Assembly (NCBI GenBank): GCA_023807065.1
Contig: JAJJLU010003892.1
Location: 1 to 25,498 of the forward strand
DNA: 25,498 bases
DNA from: Isotricha intestinalis
Taxonomy: Eukaryota > Ciliophora > Litostomatea > Vestibuliferida > Isotrichidae
Direction: 5' to 3'
This document shows positions 8,190 to 16,058 of the stretch, piece by piece (the stretch's first letter is position 1; every line of letters begins with the position of its first letter). A program made the translations under genes and the position numbers. Below the pieces are notes generated by a model. It searched no databases. It was not told the DNA's origin and saw only the letters and a program-made list of their open reading frames with translations.

Positions 8190-9311
8190 ATGAGTTTTGC
8201 AGACCATATAATATCAGAAATTAATAAATTTCGAATAAACCCAAAATCAATTCAACAAAGACTTCAAATATTTAAATTAGGTTTATCACGTTTAAGAGCA
8301 ACAGACCCTTTTTTAACAGAAATACAAAAATTTATAGATGAAACAAATAATATGTTTCCAATGAGACCATTACATAAAAATGATATATTATGTAAAGTAG
8401 CAAGAAATGAAATAGAAATATTTGCAACAAATGAAGAAATGTATGATAAATTTATATATGGTGATAATTTAAGAGGAATAATTCCAGATTATTATTTAAA
8501 AGAAAATTGTTGTTTAATTGCTGATGTTGGTGCTGATGAACCTGGAACTTTTGTTAATAAAATTTTAGTAAATAAAATTGATAAAGAAAAAATTGGAAGA
8601 AAATTTTTAACTCAACCTAAATATACTCAAATAGGTATTGCTACTGCTATTAAAAATTCAGAAAATTATATTTTAATTATTTTAGCTGAAAATCAAGCTA
8701 AAATGAGAAGTAATATACCTTTACCTGAAGGAGATTTAACTGAATTAAAACAAGCTTTTGATTTTTTTGATATATATAAAAGAGGAGAAATTTATCCTAA
8801 AATTGTATTGGAAAATTTAATTGAATTAGGTTATGATAAAAGTAATCCTCAATTAGTTGATATTATAGAAGGATTTTTAATAAATGGAGAAAATGATATT
8901 ATTGATTTTCCTATTTTTGCTAATCATATTGTTAGAGAAATTTCAGATAAAAGAACAAATGATGGTTTAAGAATAATTTTCGAATTATTTGTCGATGATA
9001 AAAATGAAGATACGATTTCAATATTAAATATGAAAAAAATAGTAAGTGAATTAAAAGATGATAAAGCTTTAAAAAAAATAGAACATATGTTAAATTTTAA
9101 AGATAATGTAAATGCTAGATTAAATTTTAATCAATTTTATCATTATATGAAAAGAACTTATGCTAGTGATGAAATTGCAGTTAAAGTACAAAAAATACAA
9201 AGAATATTAGGAAAAAATCCTTCAAAAGCTCTTGAAACTATAGTTGAAACTAATGAATCTTCAATTTCTGATTTAAGAAGTACAGGAAGTGGGAAAAAAA
9301 ATGATAAATAA
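8190..9311 (+). CDS. CAP/SCP-like domain fused to degenerate EF-hands, 373 residues
   Basis: Residues 1-170 read as a divergent CAP (SCP/PR-1) domain. The opening helix is HIISEINKFRINPKS. A central helix carries LHKNDILCKVARNEIEIFAT. Then comes CCLIADVGADEPGTFVNKIL, and a final strand pair PKYTQIGIATAIKNSENYI with IILAEN. The CAP cavity histidines are not clearly kept. Residues 183-335 are calmodulin-like (LTELKQAFDFFDIYKRGEI; LRIIFELFVDDKNEDTISI), with helices spaced as in EF-hands but loops missing several Asp/Glu ligands. The C-terminus is Ser/Thr-rich. There is no signal peptide, although most CAP proteins are secreted, so this form is probably cytosolic. The fusion suggests EF-hand-mediated interaction. 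The CAP call is by pattern recognition and moderately sure; the EF-hand call is firmer. Confidence 0.72.
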   Translation: MSFADHIISEINKFRINPKSIQQRLQIFKLGLSRLRATDPFLTEIQKFIDETNNMFPMRPLHKNDILCKVARNEIEIFATNEEMYDKFIYGDNLRGIIPDYYLKENCCLIADVGADEPGTFVNKILVNKIDKEKIGRKFLTQPKYTQIGIATAIKNSENYILIILAENQAKMRSNIPLPEGDLTELKQAFDFFDIYKRGEIYPKIVLENLIELGYDKSNPQLVDIIEGFLINGENDIIDFPIFANHIVREISDKRTNDGLRIIFELFVDDKNEDTISILNMKKIVSELKDDKALKKIEHMLNFKDNVNARLNFNQFYHYMKRTYASDEIAVKVQKIQRILGKNPSKALETIVETNESSISDLRSTGSGKKNDK

Positions 9312-9481
9312 AATGTATGTTTATTTATTTTTTATTTAATTTTTTTATATTATCAAATAATTAATTATATTGTTTTTATTAGTAAGAACAAAAATAAGCA
9401 TTTACTATTTAATTTATAAAAGAGAATTTATTTTGTTTAATTTAAATTATTTTTTTTAAATAAAGATTTATCTTGTTTTTT

Positions 9482-9801
9482 TTATTCTTTTTTAGCTTTT
9501 TTCTCTTCTTTATGTTTTAACCAAGTTAATTGATTTCTATTATAAAAAGGCCATGAAGGAACACATAATAACATTGATAAAATTAAACCTCCTATCATAA
9601 TATAAACTCCATGACATAAATGTTGAGTTGTATATGATACTCCCATTGCTATTAATAGACTTATAACTAATATAATTTTATATAATTTTTCTGCTAATTT
9701 TTGTCCTTCAAAATCCTATTATTTTATTATTTTATTTTTACCATTTCATTCATTCTTATAAAAAATTTTTCAGTGTCAAAAAACCTGTTTAAAAAATCCA
9801 T
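9482..9801 (-). CDS. SPCS1: Signal peptidase complex subunit 1 (SPC12), two exons, 97 residues
   Basis: This gene is split by a 26-nt intron and is easily missed. Exon 1 (9801-9742, 20 codons) starts MDFLNRFFDTEKFF and ends phase 0. The intron is 9741-9716. Exon 2 (9715-9482) opens DFEGQKLAEKLYKIIL, matching the conserved DYKGQKLAE segment of SPC12 proteins. Two membrane helices follow (IILVISLLIAMGVSY and YIMIGGLILSMLLCV), then the conserved PSWPFYNRNQLTWLKH, equivalent to PPWPIYRRHPLKWLP in the human subunit, and a Lys-rich cytosolic tail ending in TAA. SPCS1 is a non-catalytic subunit of the ER signal peptidase complex that helps it discriminate signal peptides from membrane helices. Length and topology match the family. 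Confidence 0.9.
9716..9741 (-). other. 26-nt intron in SPCS1
   Basis: It begins GTAAAAATAA and ends TAATAG on the minus strand and is phase 0. It contains in-frame stops, so retention would truncate the protein after about 23 codons. Removal puts the start codon in frame with the conserved EGQKLAE segment, which fixes the splice sites. Confidence 0.88.
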
Positions 9802-10062
9802 CTTTAAATATAAATAAAAAAAAAATTTTTATTAAAAAATTTAATATTATATATATTAAAAAAATTTACTACTTAAATAATTAAAAAATGATTTTTCTTT
9901 AATAAAATATATCTATATTTGTTAAATACAATAATTTACAAAATTCAGAAATCCTTCATCATAATAGGCGAATAAATTACAAATTACAATTTTTTTTTTA
10001 CAAATTAATTTCCTACCTTAATATTATATAAAAACAATATAAATAATTAAATATTAATAATT

Positions 10063-10506
10063 TTAACACATTTTTGAATAATTCCTTAATACAGAATCAT
10101 CTTTATCAATAAAAATTGTAGGTTCTTTTTGAAGAATTGAAAATGATAATAAATTTAAATTATGATTATTTGGATTTGGTATTTCAGAATAATTTTTTAT
10201 ATTATGTTTTTGATTCGGTGATTCTTCTGTGCATTCACTTTTACATTTTCTAAAAAATTTCACTAAAATTTCTTTTTGTTTAACATAATGATTAAACATT
10301 CTATTTACTTTTCCTAATTCTTTTAAATCTTTATATGACATAAATTGAAGAATCTTTAACCAATTTTGAGGAGTTAATTTTTGATTACATTTATTTTTTA
10401 TTATTCCTAAATTAGAATTATTTATTGCTATTCCAAAACTTGGTCTCTTAATTCTTTTTACTTTTGACAATGAAATTATTGGTTTTCCTTTTTGAACACA
10501 TCCCAT
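10063..10506 (-). CDS. F-box-like protein with N-terminal myristoylation motif, 147 residues
   Basis: Residues 44-85 match an F-box: LTPQNWLKILQFMSYKDLKE, then LGKVNRMFNHYV and a hydrophobic end ILVKFF. F-box proteins usually bind SKP1 and bring substrates to SCF ubiquitin ligases. The N-terminus is MGCVQKGK: Gly2 for N-myristoylation, Cys3 for possible palmitoylation, and a following basic cluster (KVKRIKRP), which together suggest membrane attachment. The C-terminal 60 residues are Asn-rich with no recognisable substrate-binding repeats. The gene is short and single-exon, ends in TAA, and is divergent from the Wee1/Myt1-like kinase with a 110-base gap. F-box identity rests on motif pattern only. 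The lipid motif is clear in sequence but modification is inferred. Confidence 0.65.
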   Translation of the reverse strand: MGCVQKGKPIISLSKVKRIKRPSFGIAINNSNLGIIKNKCNQKLTPQNWLKILQFMSYKDLKELGKVNRMFNHYVKQKEILVKFFRKCKSECTEESPNQKHNIKNYSEIPNPNNHNLNLLSFSILQKEPTIFIDKDDSVLRNYSKMC

Positions 10507-10616
10507 TAAAATTAATTTAATTATTTTTAATTTTTTTTGAAAAGAAATTAATGGAACTTTTATAAAAAATAATTAATTATTTGATATAAATATTAAATTA
10601 AAATTTAAATTTTAAA
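10507..10616. promoter_or_regulatory. Putative bidirectional promoter (110 bases)
   Basis: This is the spacer between the start codons of the divergent F-box and Wee1/Myt1-like kinase genes. It is A/T homopolymer-rich with no recognised motif. Confidence 0.4.
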
Positions 10617-12146
10617 ATGAGTTTTATAAACACAAATCAATCATCAAATTCAAAAAATCAATTTGAAATTGATTCTTTTTCACCGAATAAAAATTTAGAA
10701 AGTACTCCAAAAAAAAATAAAGAAACAAATAAAATGAATTTATTTTCTTCAACAAAAGAAAGTAAATTACCAAAACCAGATTTTTCTCCTTTTATCATTA
10801 ATGAAAATAAACCTTCTTTTAAAGTATATGGTTCTTATAAAAAACCTAAAATTTTATTTCCAGAATCTCCGGAAAAAACGCCCAATCAAAAATTTTTTAC
10901 TCCAAGTACAAATAATAAAATTATTGGAAAAAATTTATTTGGCGGAATCAGTGATTTTTCAAATAGTTTAATAAATAAGAATATATTTAGAAAATTAAAT
11001 TTTGATTCAAATGAAGATGAAATTGAAAATGATAATAGTTCACAAAGTAATAATGAAGAAGAATTTTTTGGTATTTTTTCAAAGAAAAATAAAATTATTA
11101 AGAATAAATCTGAAAAATTTAATATTATTTCTTCAATTTCTTCTGGAAATTTTACTCAAGTTTTTAAATGTATAAACAAGGAAGATAATCAAATATATGC
11201 TTTAAAGAAATCAAAAAAATTTTCAAATTTAAAAGAATTAAATCATATAAATCAAATTTCAAATGATTTAAATTCAATAAATATAAATTCTCCTTATTCA
11301 AAATTTATATGTAAATACAATGATATATGGTTAGAAGAAGATGAAAATGGAGTTAAAAATTTATATGCTTTAACAAAACTATATGATAATGGAGATTTAT
11401 TTGATTATTTATCATCTTTAGAAAATAAAAATTTTAACTTTAATAACGCATTTTATTGGGATATTATTTTCCAAATGCTTTGTGGTGTGTATCATCTTCA
11501 CCAAATTGGTTATTTACATTTAGATATTAAACCAGAAAATTTTTTAGTTGATTGTTTTGGCAATATTTCAATAAGTGATTTTGGTTTAAGTCAAAGAAAA
11601 CAAGACTTATATTTATTAAATGATATTTCAGAAGGTGATGTTATTTATTTATCACCTGAAATTTTTAATAGAAAAAGTCCAAGTGAAATTGATGAAAAAA
11701 GTGATGTTTTTAGTTTAGGAATGACAATTTTGGAATTAATGTCTAAAGTTAATTTACCTAAAAATGGTGATTTATGGAGATTAATGAGAAATAAAAATTT
11801 TACTTTAAATATGTTACCTAAAGAGTTTACTAAAAATTGGAATATTGTAGAAATTAGTGAATTTGGGAATTTAATTCAATATATGATTTGCTCTTATGAA
11901 AATAGGAAAAATATTTTAGAATTATTTGAAATTATAGATGAATTAAAAATTAGAAATATGAAATTAATTAATGGAAATTTTATGTATTTTAATCATAGTT
12001 ATTTGACGAAAATTGAGGAAGAAGATTTTAATTCTTCTAATAAAAAAAATGATCGAAACTTTAATAGTCCAGTTATTACACCTTCTAAAAGGAATAATCA
12101 TAAAAATATAAAATTTAATGATGAAGAAAAAATGGAAGTTGATTAA
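10617..12146 (+). CDS. Wee1/Myt1-type protein kinase, 509 residues
   Basis: Wee1/Myt1 kinases delay mitosis by phosphorylating the glycine-loop Thr/Tyr of cyclin-dependent kinases. The first 165 residues are Ser/Asn-rich and hold several Ser/Thr-Pro sites (Ser22, Thr30, Ser57, Ser84, Thr88, Thr95), candidates for CDK feedback. The kinase domain spans about 168-445: degenerate glycine loop SSGNFTQVF, Lys197 in YALKKSKK, catalytic loop HLDIKPEN (Asp303, Asn308), and DFG at Asp321. Wee1/Myt1 hallmarks are the LHLDIKPENFL loop, the activation segment EGDVIYLSPEIF in place of APE-type sequences, and LPKNGDLWRLMR, matching the LPxxGxxW motif of this family. A Ser/Thr-Pro tail follows (PVITPSKRNN). 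No membrane segment is seen, which favours Wee1 over Myt1. Single exon. Confidence 0.85.
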   Translation: MSFINTNQSSNSKNQFEIDSFSPNKNLESTPKKNKETNKMNLFSSTKESKLPKPDFSPFIINENKPSFKVYGSYKKPKILFPESPEKTPNQKFFTPSTNNKIIGKNLFGGISDFSNSLINKNIFRKLNFDSNEDEIENDNSSQSNNEEEFFGIFSKKNKIIKNKSEKFNIISSISSGNFTQVFKCINKEDNQIYALKKSKKFSNLKELNHINQISNDLNSININSPYSKFICKYNDIWLEEDENGVKNLYALTKLYDNGDLFDYLSSLENKNFNFNNAFYWDIIFQMLCGVYHLHQIGYLHLDIKPENFLVDCFGNISISDFGLSQRKQDLYLLNDISEGDVIYLSPEIFNRKSPSEIDEKSDVFSLGMTILELMSKVNLPKNGDLWRLMRNKNFTLNMLPKEFTKNWNIVEISEFGNLIQYMICSYENRKNILELFEIIDELKIRNMKLINGNFMYFNHSYLTKIEEEDFNSSNKKNDRNFNSPVITPSKRNNHKNIKFNDEEKMEVD

Positions 12147-12214
12147 AGATATAAATATATAAAATTATAAATTAAAAAAAATTATATAATAAATAAATTA
12201 TAAATGATAAATAA

Positions 12215-12455
12215 AAAACAGAAGTTTGTTTGAGATATGTAAATAGAGGATGATGTATTATTAGAGGAAGATTCGTGTTTCGAATACTTTATGTTCTCGA
12301 CTATGATTGGAGGTTGAATATGTTAGGAGAGAGATATGTATTTCTTGGCATCAAAGTAGGTTTTGATTTGATGCGTTTTTGGAGGGTATATGTAAATGTG
12401 AGGTATTATGGAAAGGTATGTATCTTCCAATTGTTATCTTAATCTTTTTTTTTAT
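12215..12455 (+). ncRNA. Candidate structured non-coding RNA in a G/T-rich island
   Basis: About 230 bases here are far richer in G on the plus strand than any nearby sequence and have no long ORF. Two inverted repeats are visible. GCATCAAA (12348-12355) pairs exactly with TTTGATGC (12367-12374) around an 11-base loop. ATTCG (12271-12275) pairs with CGAAT (12281-12285), extendable by AAG/CTT with one bulge. The second lies in GTTTCGAATAC, close to an RNA polymerase III B-box. A run of nine T's at 12445-12453 could terminate Pol III transcription. I could not match it to tRNA, U1, U2, U4, U5, U6, RNase P or SRP RNA motifs. It may instead be decayed or foreign DNA. Boundaries are approximate. 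Confidence 0.35.
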
Positions 12456-12754
12456 TTTTTATTTATTCTTTCATCCCCATTGAATCTTCTAAATCTTGTT
12501 TTCTTTCATATACTTTTTTTGAGTTTATCTTTCAATTTCTTCTTTTTTTCTTTTTGTTATTTTCTTTGTTAATTGAATTATTGTTTCTGTAAATTGTTAT
12601 TTTTTTCTTTCTTTATTATTTTATTTTCTTTACTTATACAATAAATATTATTAATATATTATTATATAAATTAATATTTTTTATTCAATTAAATTAATTT
12701 ATGATAATTAATAACATTTTATATATTTATAATTATTAAATTATATATATAAAA
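12456..12754. other. AT-rich intergenic stretch with a possible decayed coding remnant
   Basis: The first half is pyrimidine-rich on the plus strand. On the minus strand it shows a short coiled-coil-like frame (KKVYERKQDLEDSMGMKE, about 12,470-12,530) bounded by stops. The remainder is A/T runs leading to the ATG at 12755. There is nothing firm. Confidence 0.3.
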
Positions 12755-14445
12755 ATGTCAAAATTAAACAACATTTGGGAAAAATATAAAAAAATAGGAA
12801 TATTAGGTTAAGGCATATTTGGAAATGTATATAAAGCAAAATATAATAATGAATACTTCGCAATCAAAGAAATTAAAAAAATAAAATCACATGAAAATAA
12901 ATTTTTGAGAATAACAGAAGTTATCAAGAAAAAAATGGAGTGCTATAATTCAGTGAAATTAATAGAAAGCATTGTAACAGAAGATTCATTTTATATTATA
13001 TCTGAATTATATTATTTAAATCTTGTAGATTATTTAAATATAAGAAAAGAAGGTTTATTAATAGAAGAAATAAAAGAATTATTATTACATTTAAATAAAG
13101 GATTGAAAGTAATGTATGAAAATAAAATAATACATGGAGAAATTAAATTTTCAAATATTTTAGTATCATTAAATAAAAATAATGTGAAAAAAATTATGTT
13201 TTAAAATATCTGATTTTGGTTTAAGTAAATTATATGAAGAAAATATTATAAGTAAAAGTAAAATAGGTACATCTCAATTTATTTCTCCTAAACGTATAAA
13301 AGGTGAAAAAATAAATGATAAAAGTGATATATGGTTTTTAGGTATTCTTATTTATTATCTTTTATTTCAAAACTATCCATACATTGGAACAGATATGAAA
13401 TTATAAAACAAATAGAATCCAACAAACAATTAAATATTATAAATGATAAAATATTAGATGATTTATAAAAAAAATGTTAAATCCTAATATAAACAAAAGA
13501 ATTAACTGAGAAGATTATTTTAATTATCCTTTTTTTAATAATAATAATGTTACTAATAATTTACCTTCTTTTAATATGATATGTTCTAAACATTCAAAAA
13601 ATTATTATGGTTATTGTTCTGATTGTAAATGTAATATTTGTAAATTATGTAATCATAATTCACATAATATTACTCCTTTTTATCATATATCTTTTAATCA
13701 AAATGAAATTGATAGGATAAATAATTTATCTGATACAATGAATAAGAAATTAGAGCAATTTATTGAAATTAAAAGTAATATTGAAGAATTAATAAATAAA
13801 ATAAAATCAATTAAAGGTAATTCTTCAATATATGAGAAGGTCAAAATAATAATTATAAACAATATTTAATTAATTATTTAGAAATATTGAATAAATAATT
13901 AGAAATAATGCAAATTTAGAGAATATAAATTTAACTCCTTTAAAAAAGAAAATAATATTGTATATGAATATGATATTAATAAAGGAGAAAATGATGAAGA
14001 GGATTATTTAAATTAAATAATAATAAATTCTTTTGAAGAAATAAAAAGAAATGATGATAGGGTAAAAGAAGGAACAAATAATGAAGATGAAATAAAAGAA
14101 AATTGTGAATTATATTTAAATAATAAAAAAATAGATTTTTCTTATAAATATAAATTTCCAAAAGATGGAAAATATAAAATTCAAATTATCATTAAAAATC
14201 CCTTATCAAATATAAATTATATGTTCTATAATTGTTTTTCTTTAACTTCTTTAAATTTATCTAATTTTAATACTAATAATGTTAATAATATGAGTTATAT
14301 GTTCTGTGATTGTTCTTCTTTAACTTCTTTAAATTTATCTAATTTTAATACTAATAACGTTTATAATATGAGTAGGATTTTCTCTGGTATTAAAAATTGT
14401 AAAATTGAAACAAATAATAAAAAATTTTTAAATGAATTGAATTAA
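12755..14445 (+). pseudogene. Broken gene: protein kinase-like, B-box zinc finger, coiled coil, BspA-type leucine-rich repeats
   Basis: The pieces follow one another on one strand in several frames. The N-terminus reads MSKLNNIWEKYKKIGILG, then TAA at 12809, then GIFGNVYKAKYNNEYFAIKE (kinase glycine loop and Lys). Next come HGEIKFSNIL (catalytic loop with Glu in place of Asp), then after a frameshift near 13,205 KISDFGLSK, GTSQFISPKRI and KSDIWFLGILIYYLL. Further frame changes fall near 13,405 and 13,465. RIN-stop-EDYFNYPFF has TGA at 13507 where Trp is usual. A B-box-like zinc finger follows at 13,576-13,690 (CSKHSKNYYGYCSDC, CNICKLCNHNSHN), then a coiled coil, another frame change near 13,840, a TAA at 14014, and the lead-in FPKDGKYKIQIIIKNPLSN to two 26-residue LRR units and a cap. 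At least four frame changes and three stops make a working gene unlikely. Confidence 0.75.
14221..14400 (+). repeat. BspA-type leucine-rich repeats, 78-base (26-residue) period
   Basis: Two consecutive units start at 14221 and 14299. Each encodes the pattern MF-x2-C-x-SLTSLNLSNFNTNNV-x-NMS, and the units are nearly identical at the DNA level, including synonymous positions. A cap follows (FSGIKNCKIET). The pattern is that of the DUF285/BspA-like family of bacterial and protist surface or signalling proteins. The same unit and cap recur on the minus strand at 25,177-25,498. Confidence 0.85.
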
Positions 14446-14562
14446 AAAAATGAAAATCATCAAATAAAATTGAAAGTGAATAGAAAAATATCAATTAAAT
14501 TACTAATTATATAATAAATACACTTATATAAATAATAAAAAGTTATTTAAATTACAAATTAA

Positions 14563-15654
14563 TTAAAAACAACCACATCCTTTATTTCTTTTTTTTTTAT
14601 CTTCTGGAATAAATGAAAATATTAAATTTTTAATTTTCATACTACATTTTTCATTTTTTAAAACATCCAAAATATCATCTTCATAAACAGTGTTACTTTC
14701 TAAAATTAATTTAACAATATCATAATAATTCCATCTTGCAGCAACAGCTAAACAAGAATCTTCCATATCAAAATAAATAGCTTTAATATTAGGATTTAAT
14801 TTTTTTTCTAAAAAATATTTTACTATTTCAGTAGCACCTTCTTGACAAGCAATATATAATAAAGTTTTTCCATTTGATAATCTTTGGTTAAATAAATAAT
14901 GTTTATCTTCAGGTAAAAATCTTTTTTTTTCTGGATTTTGATTAAATAAATCTTCAAATTCTTCAATTATATTTTTTGTTTTATCTAATGAAGATACTCC
15001 TTCTATTATTAATTTAAAAGCTTTTTCTTTTAAATTTACTCTAATGAATTCTTTTTCAACTTCACTTTTTCTTAAAAACTCAGTTAATGTAATATATTTT
15101 TTTTTCTTCTTCTTATTTTTTTCTTTATTATTATTTAAAGTATTGTTATTACTATTATGTGTATTGTTATTAAGATTACTATTATTATCTAATAAAGTAT
15201 TTTTTAAAGTATCACAAAATATATCTTTATCATCTATTTTTACTACTGAAGGATGAATAAATGCATGTAACATTTTTTGAAAATTTTTTGTTTTTGTCCA
15301 AAGAGAACTTATTCTTTTCTTTTCAACACTAAATGCACTTTTTCTTTGTATTTGATTATAATTAATATTAATGTTTAAATGTTGTACATTTTTAGAACTT
15401 ATTTTTTTTATAAAGGATTCAATATCATTTTTTGGTGAAAGTAAATTATATGAACTGTTATTTCTAAATAATTTATCTTTTCTCCTTGAAGAATTTATTT
15501 TTCTTTGAGATGTAAAATTATTGTTTATTGTTATATTTACTATGTTTCCATTATAATTATCTGATATATTATGTCCTAATTCAAAGTCATTATTTATATT
15601 TTCTGATACTGTTTTTAATCTTTTTACATTTAATTTTTTGTCTTTTTTTTCCAT
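14563..15654 (-). CDS. Ankyrin-repeat protein with C-terminal CaaX-type box, 363 residues
   Basis: The N-terminal 155 residues are Asn/Lys-rich with no clear domain. Residues 157-186 form an Asn tract followed by Lys. A helical region follows (EFLRKSEVEKEFIRVNLKEK), then two or three ankyrin repeats at about 255-350: NGKTLLYIACQEGATEIVKY with FLEKKLNPNIK, and DSCLAVAARWNYYDIVKLIL. The protein ends KKKRNKGCGCF. A polybasic stretch before C-G-C-F has the form of a CaaX prenylation box, and terminal Phe or Leu generally favours geranylgeranylation, so membrane attachment is plausible. Ankyrin repeats mediate protein binding; the partner is unknown. Single exon, ending in TAA. Confidence 0.75.
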   Translation of the reverse strand: MEKKDKKLNVKRLKTVSENINNDFELGHNISDNYNGNIVNITINNNFTSQRKINSSRRKDKLFRNNSSYNLLSPKNDIESFIKKISSKNVQHLNININYNQIQRKSAFSVEKKRISSLWTKTKNFQKMLHAFIHPSVVKIDDKDIFCDTLKNTLLDNNSNLNNNTHNSNNNTLNNNKEKNKKKKKKYITLTEFLRKSEVEKEFIRVNLKEKAFKLIIEGVSSLDKTKNIIEEFEDLFNQNPEKKRFLPEDKHYLFNQRLSNGKTLLYIACQEGATEIVKYFLEKKLNPNIKAIYFDMEDSCLAVAARWNYYDIVKLILESNTVYEDDILDVLKNEKCSMKIKNLIFSFIPEDKKKRNKGCGCF

Positions 15655-16058
15655 TTTCAGAAATTAAATTTGTTTGTATTCTTTTTAATTTATTTTATAT
15701 TATATTAATTAACAAAATTAATAAAAATAATAATACAATCAATACTAAATATATAAAAACTAAGTTAATAACTCTCTTATTTAAATATTCATATACTTCA
15801 AAAAAATATCATTTTCCTTATATAATTATTTTAGTCACTTTAATGATTTAAATTCTCAATCATTTTTTTTCATTATTATAATTTTCCTAAAATGATAAAA
15901 CAATTTTTCCAAATATTTTATTATTAATTAACTTATCCTTATGATCATAAATAAAAAAAGGAATTGTTTTTATTATTAACAATTAAAAATATATAACTAA
16001 TCTTTCCATGAAATATTTTTATTTTTTTGATTTTTATTTTTTTTTAAATAATTAAAAA
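15655..16058. other. Divergent intergenic region, no gene seen
   Basis: About 400 bases lie between the divergent ankyrin and coiled-coil genes. A hydrophobic low-complexity frame crosses it on the plus strand (ending 15,851) but overlaps the ankyrin gene antisense and has no family features. It presumably holds both promoters. Confidence 0.5.

Noticed and set aside
12255..12300. tRNA-like TTCGAAT sequence
   Set aside because: It resembles a T-loop/B-box, but no acceptor, D or anticodon arms can be paired around it.
12800..12845. A 30-nt GT-AG intron that would remove the TAA in the glycine loop of the broken kinase
   Set aside because: It would also delete the conserved GIFGNVYK segment, so it is not a plausible intron.
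14221..14400. CRISPR-like spaced repeats
   Set aside because: The 78-base periodicity is fully explained by in-frame leucine-rich repeat units; there are no short palindromic repeats with unique spacers.
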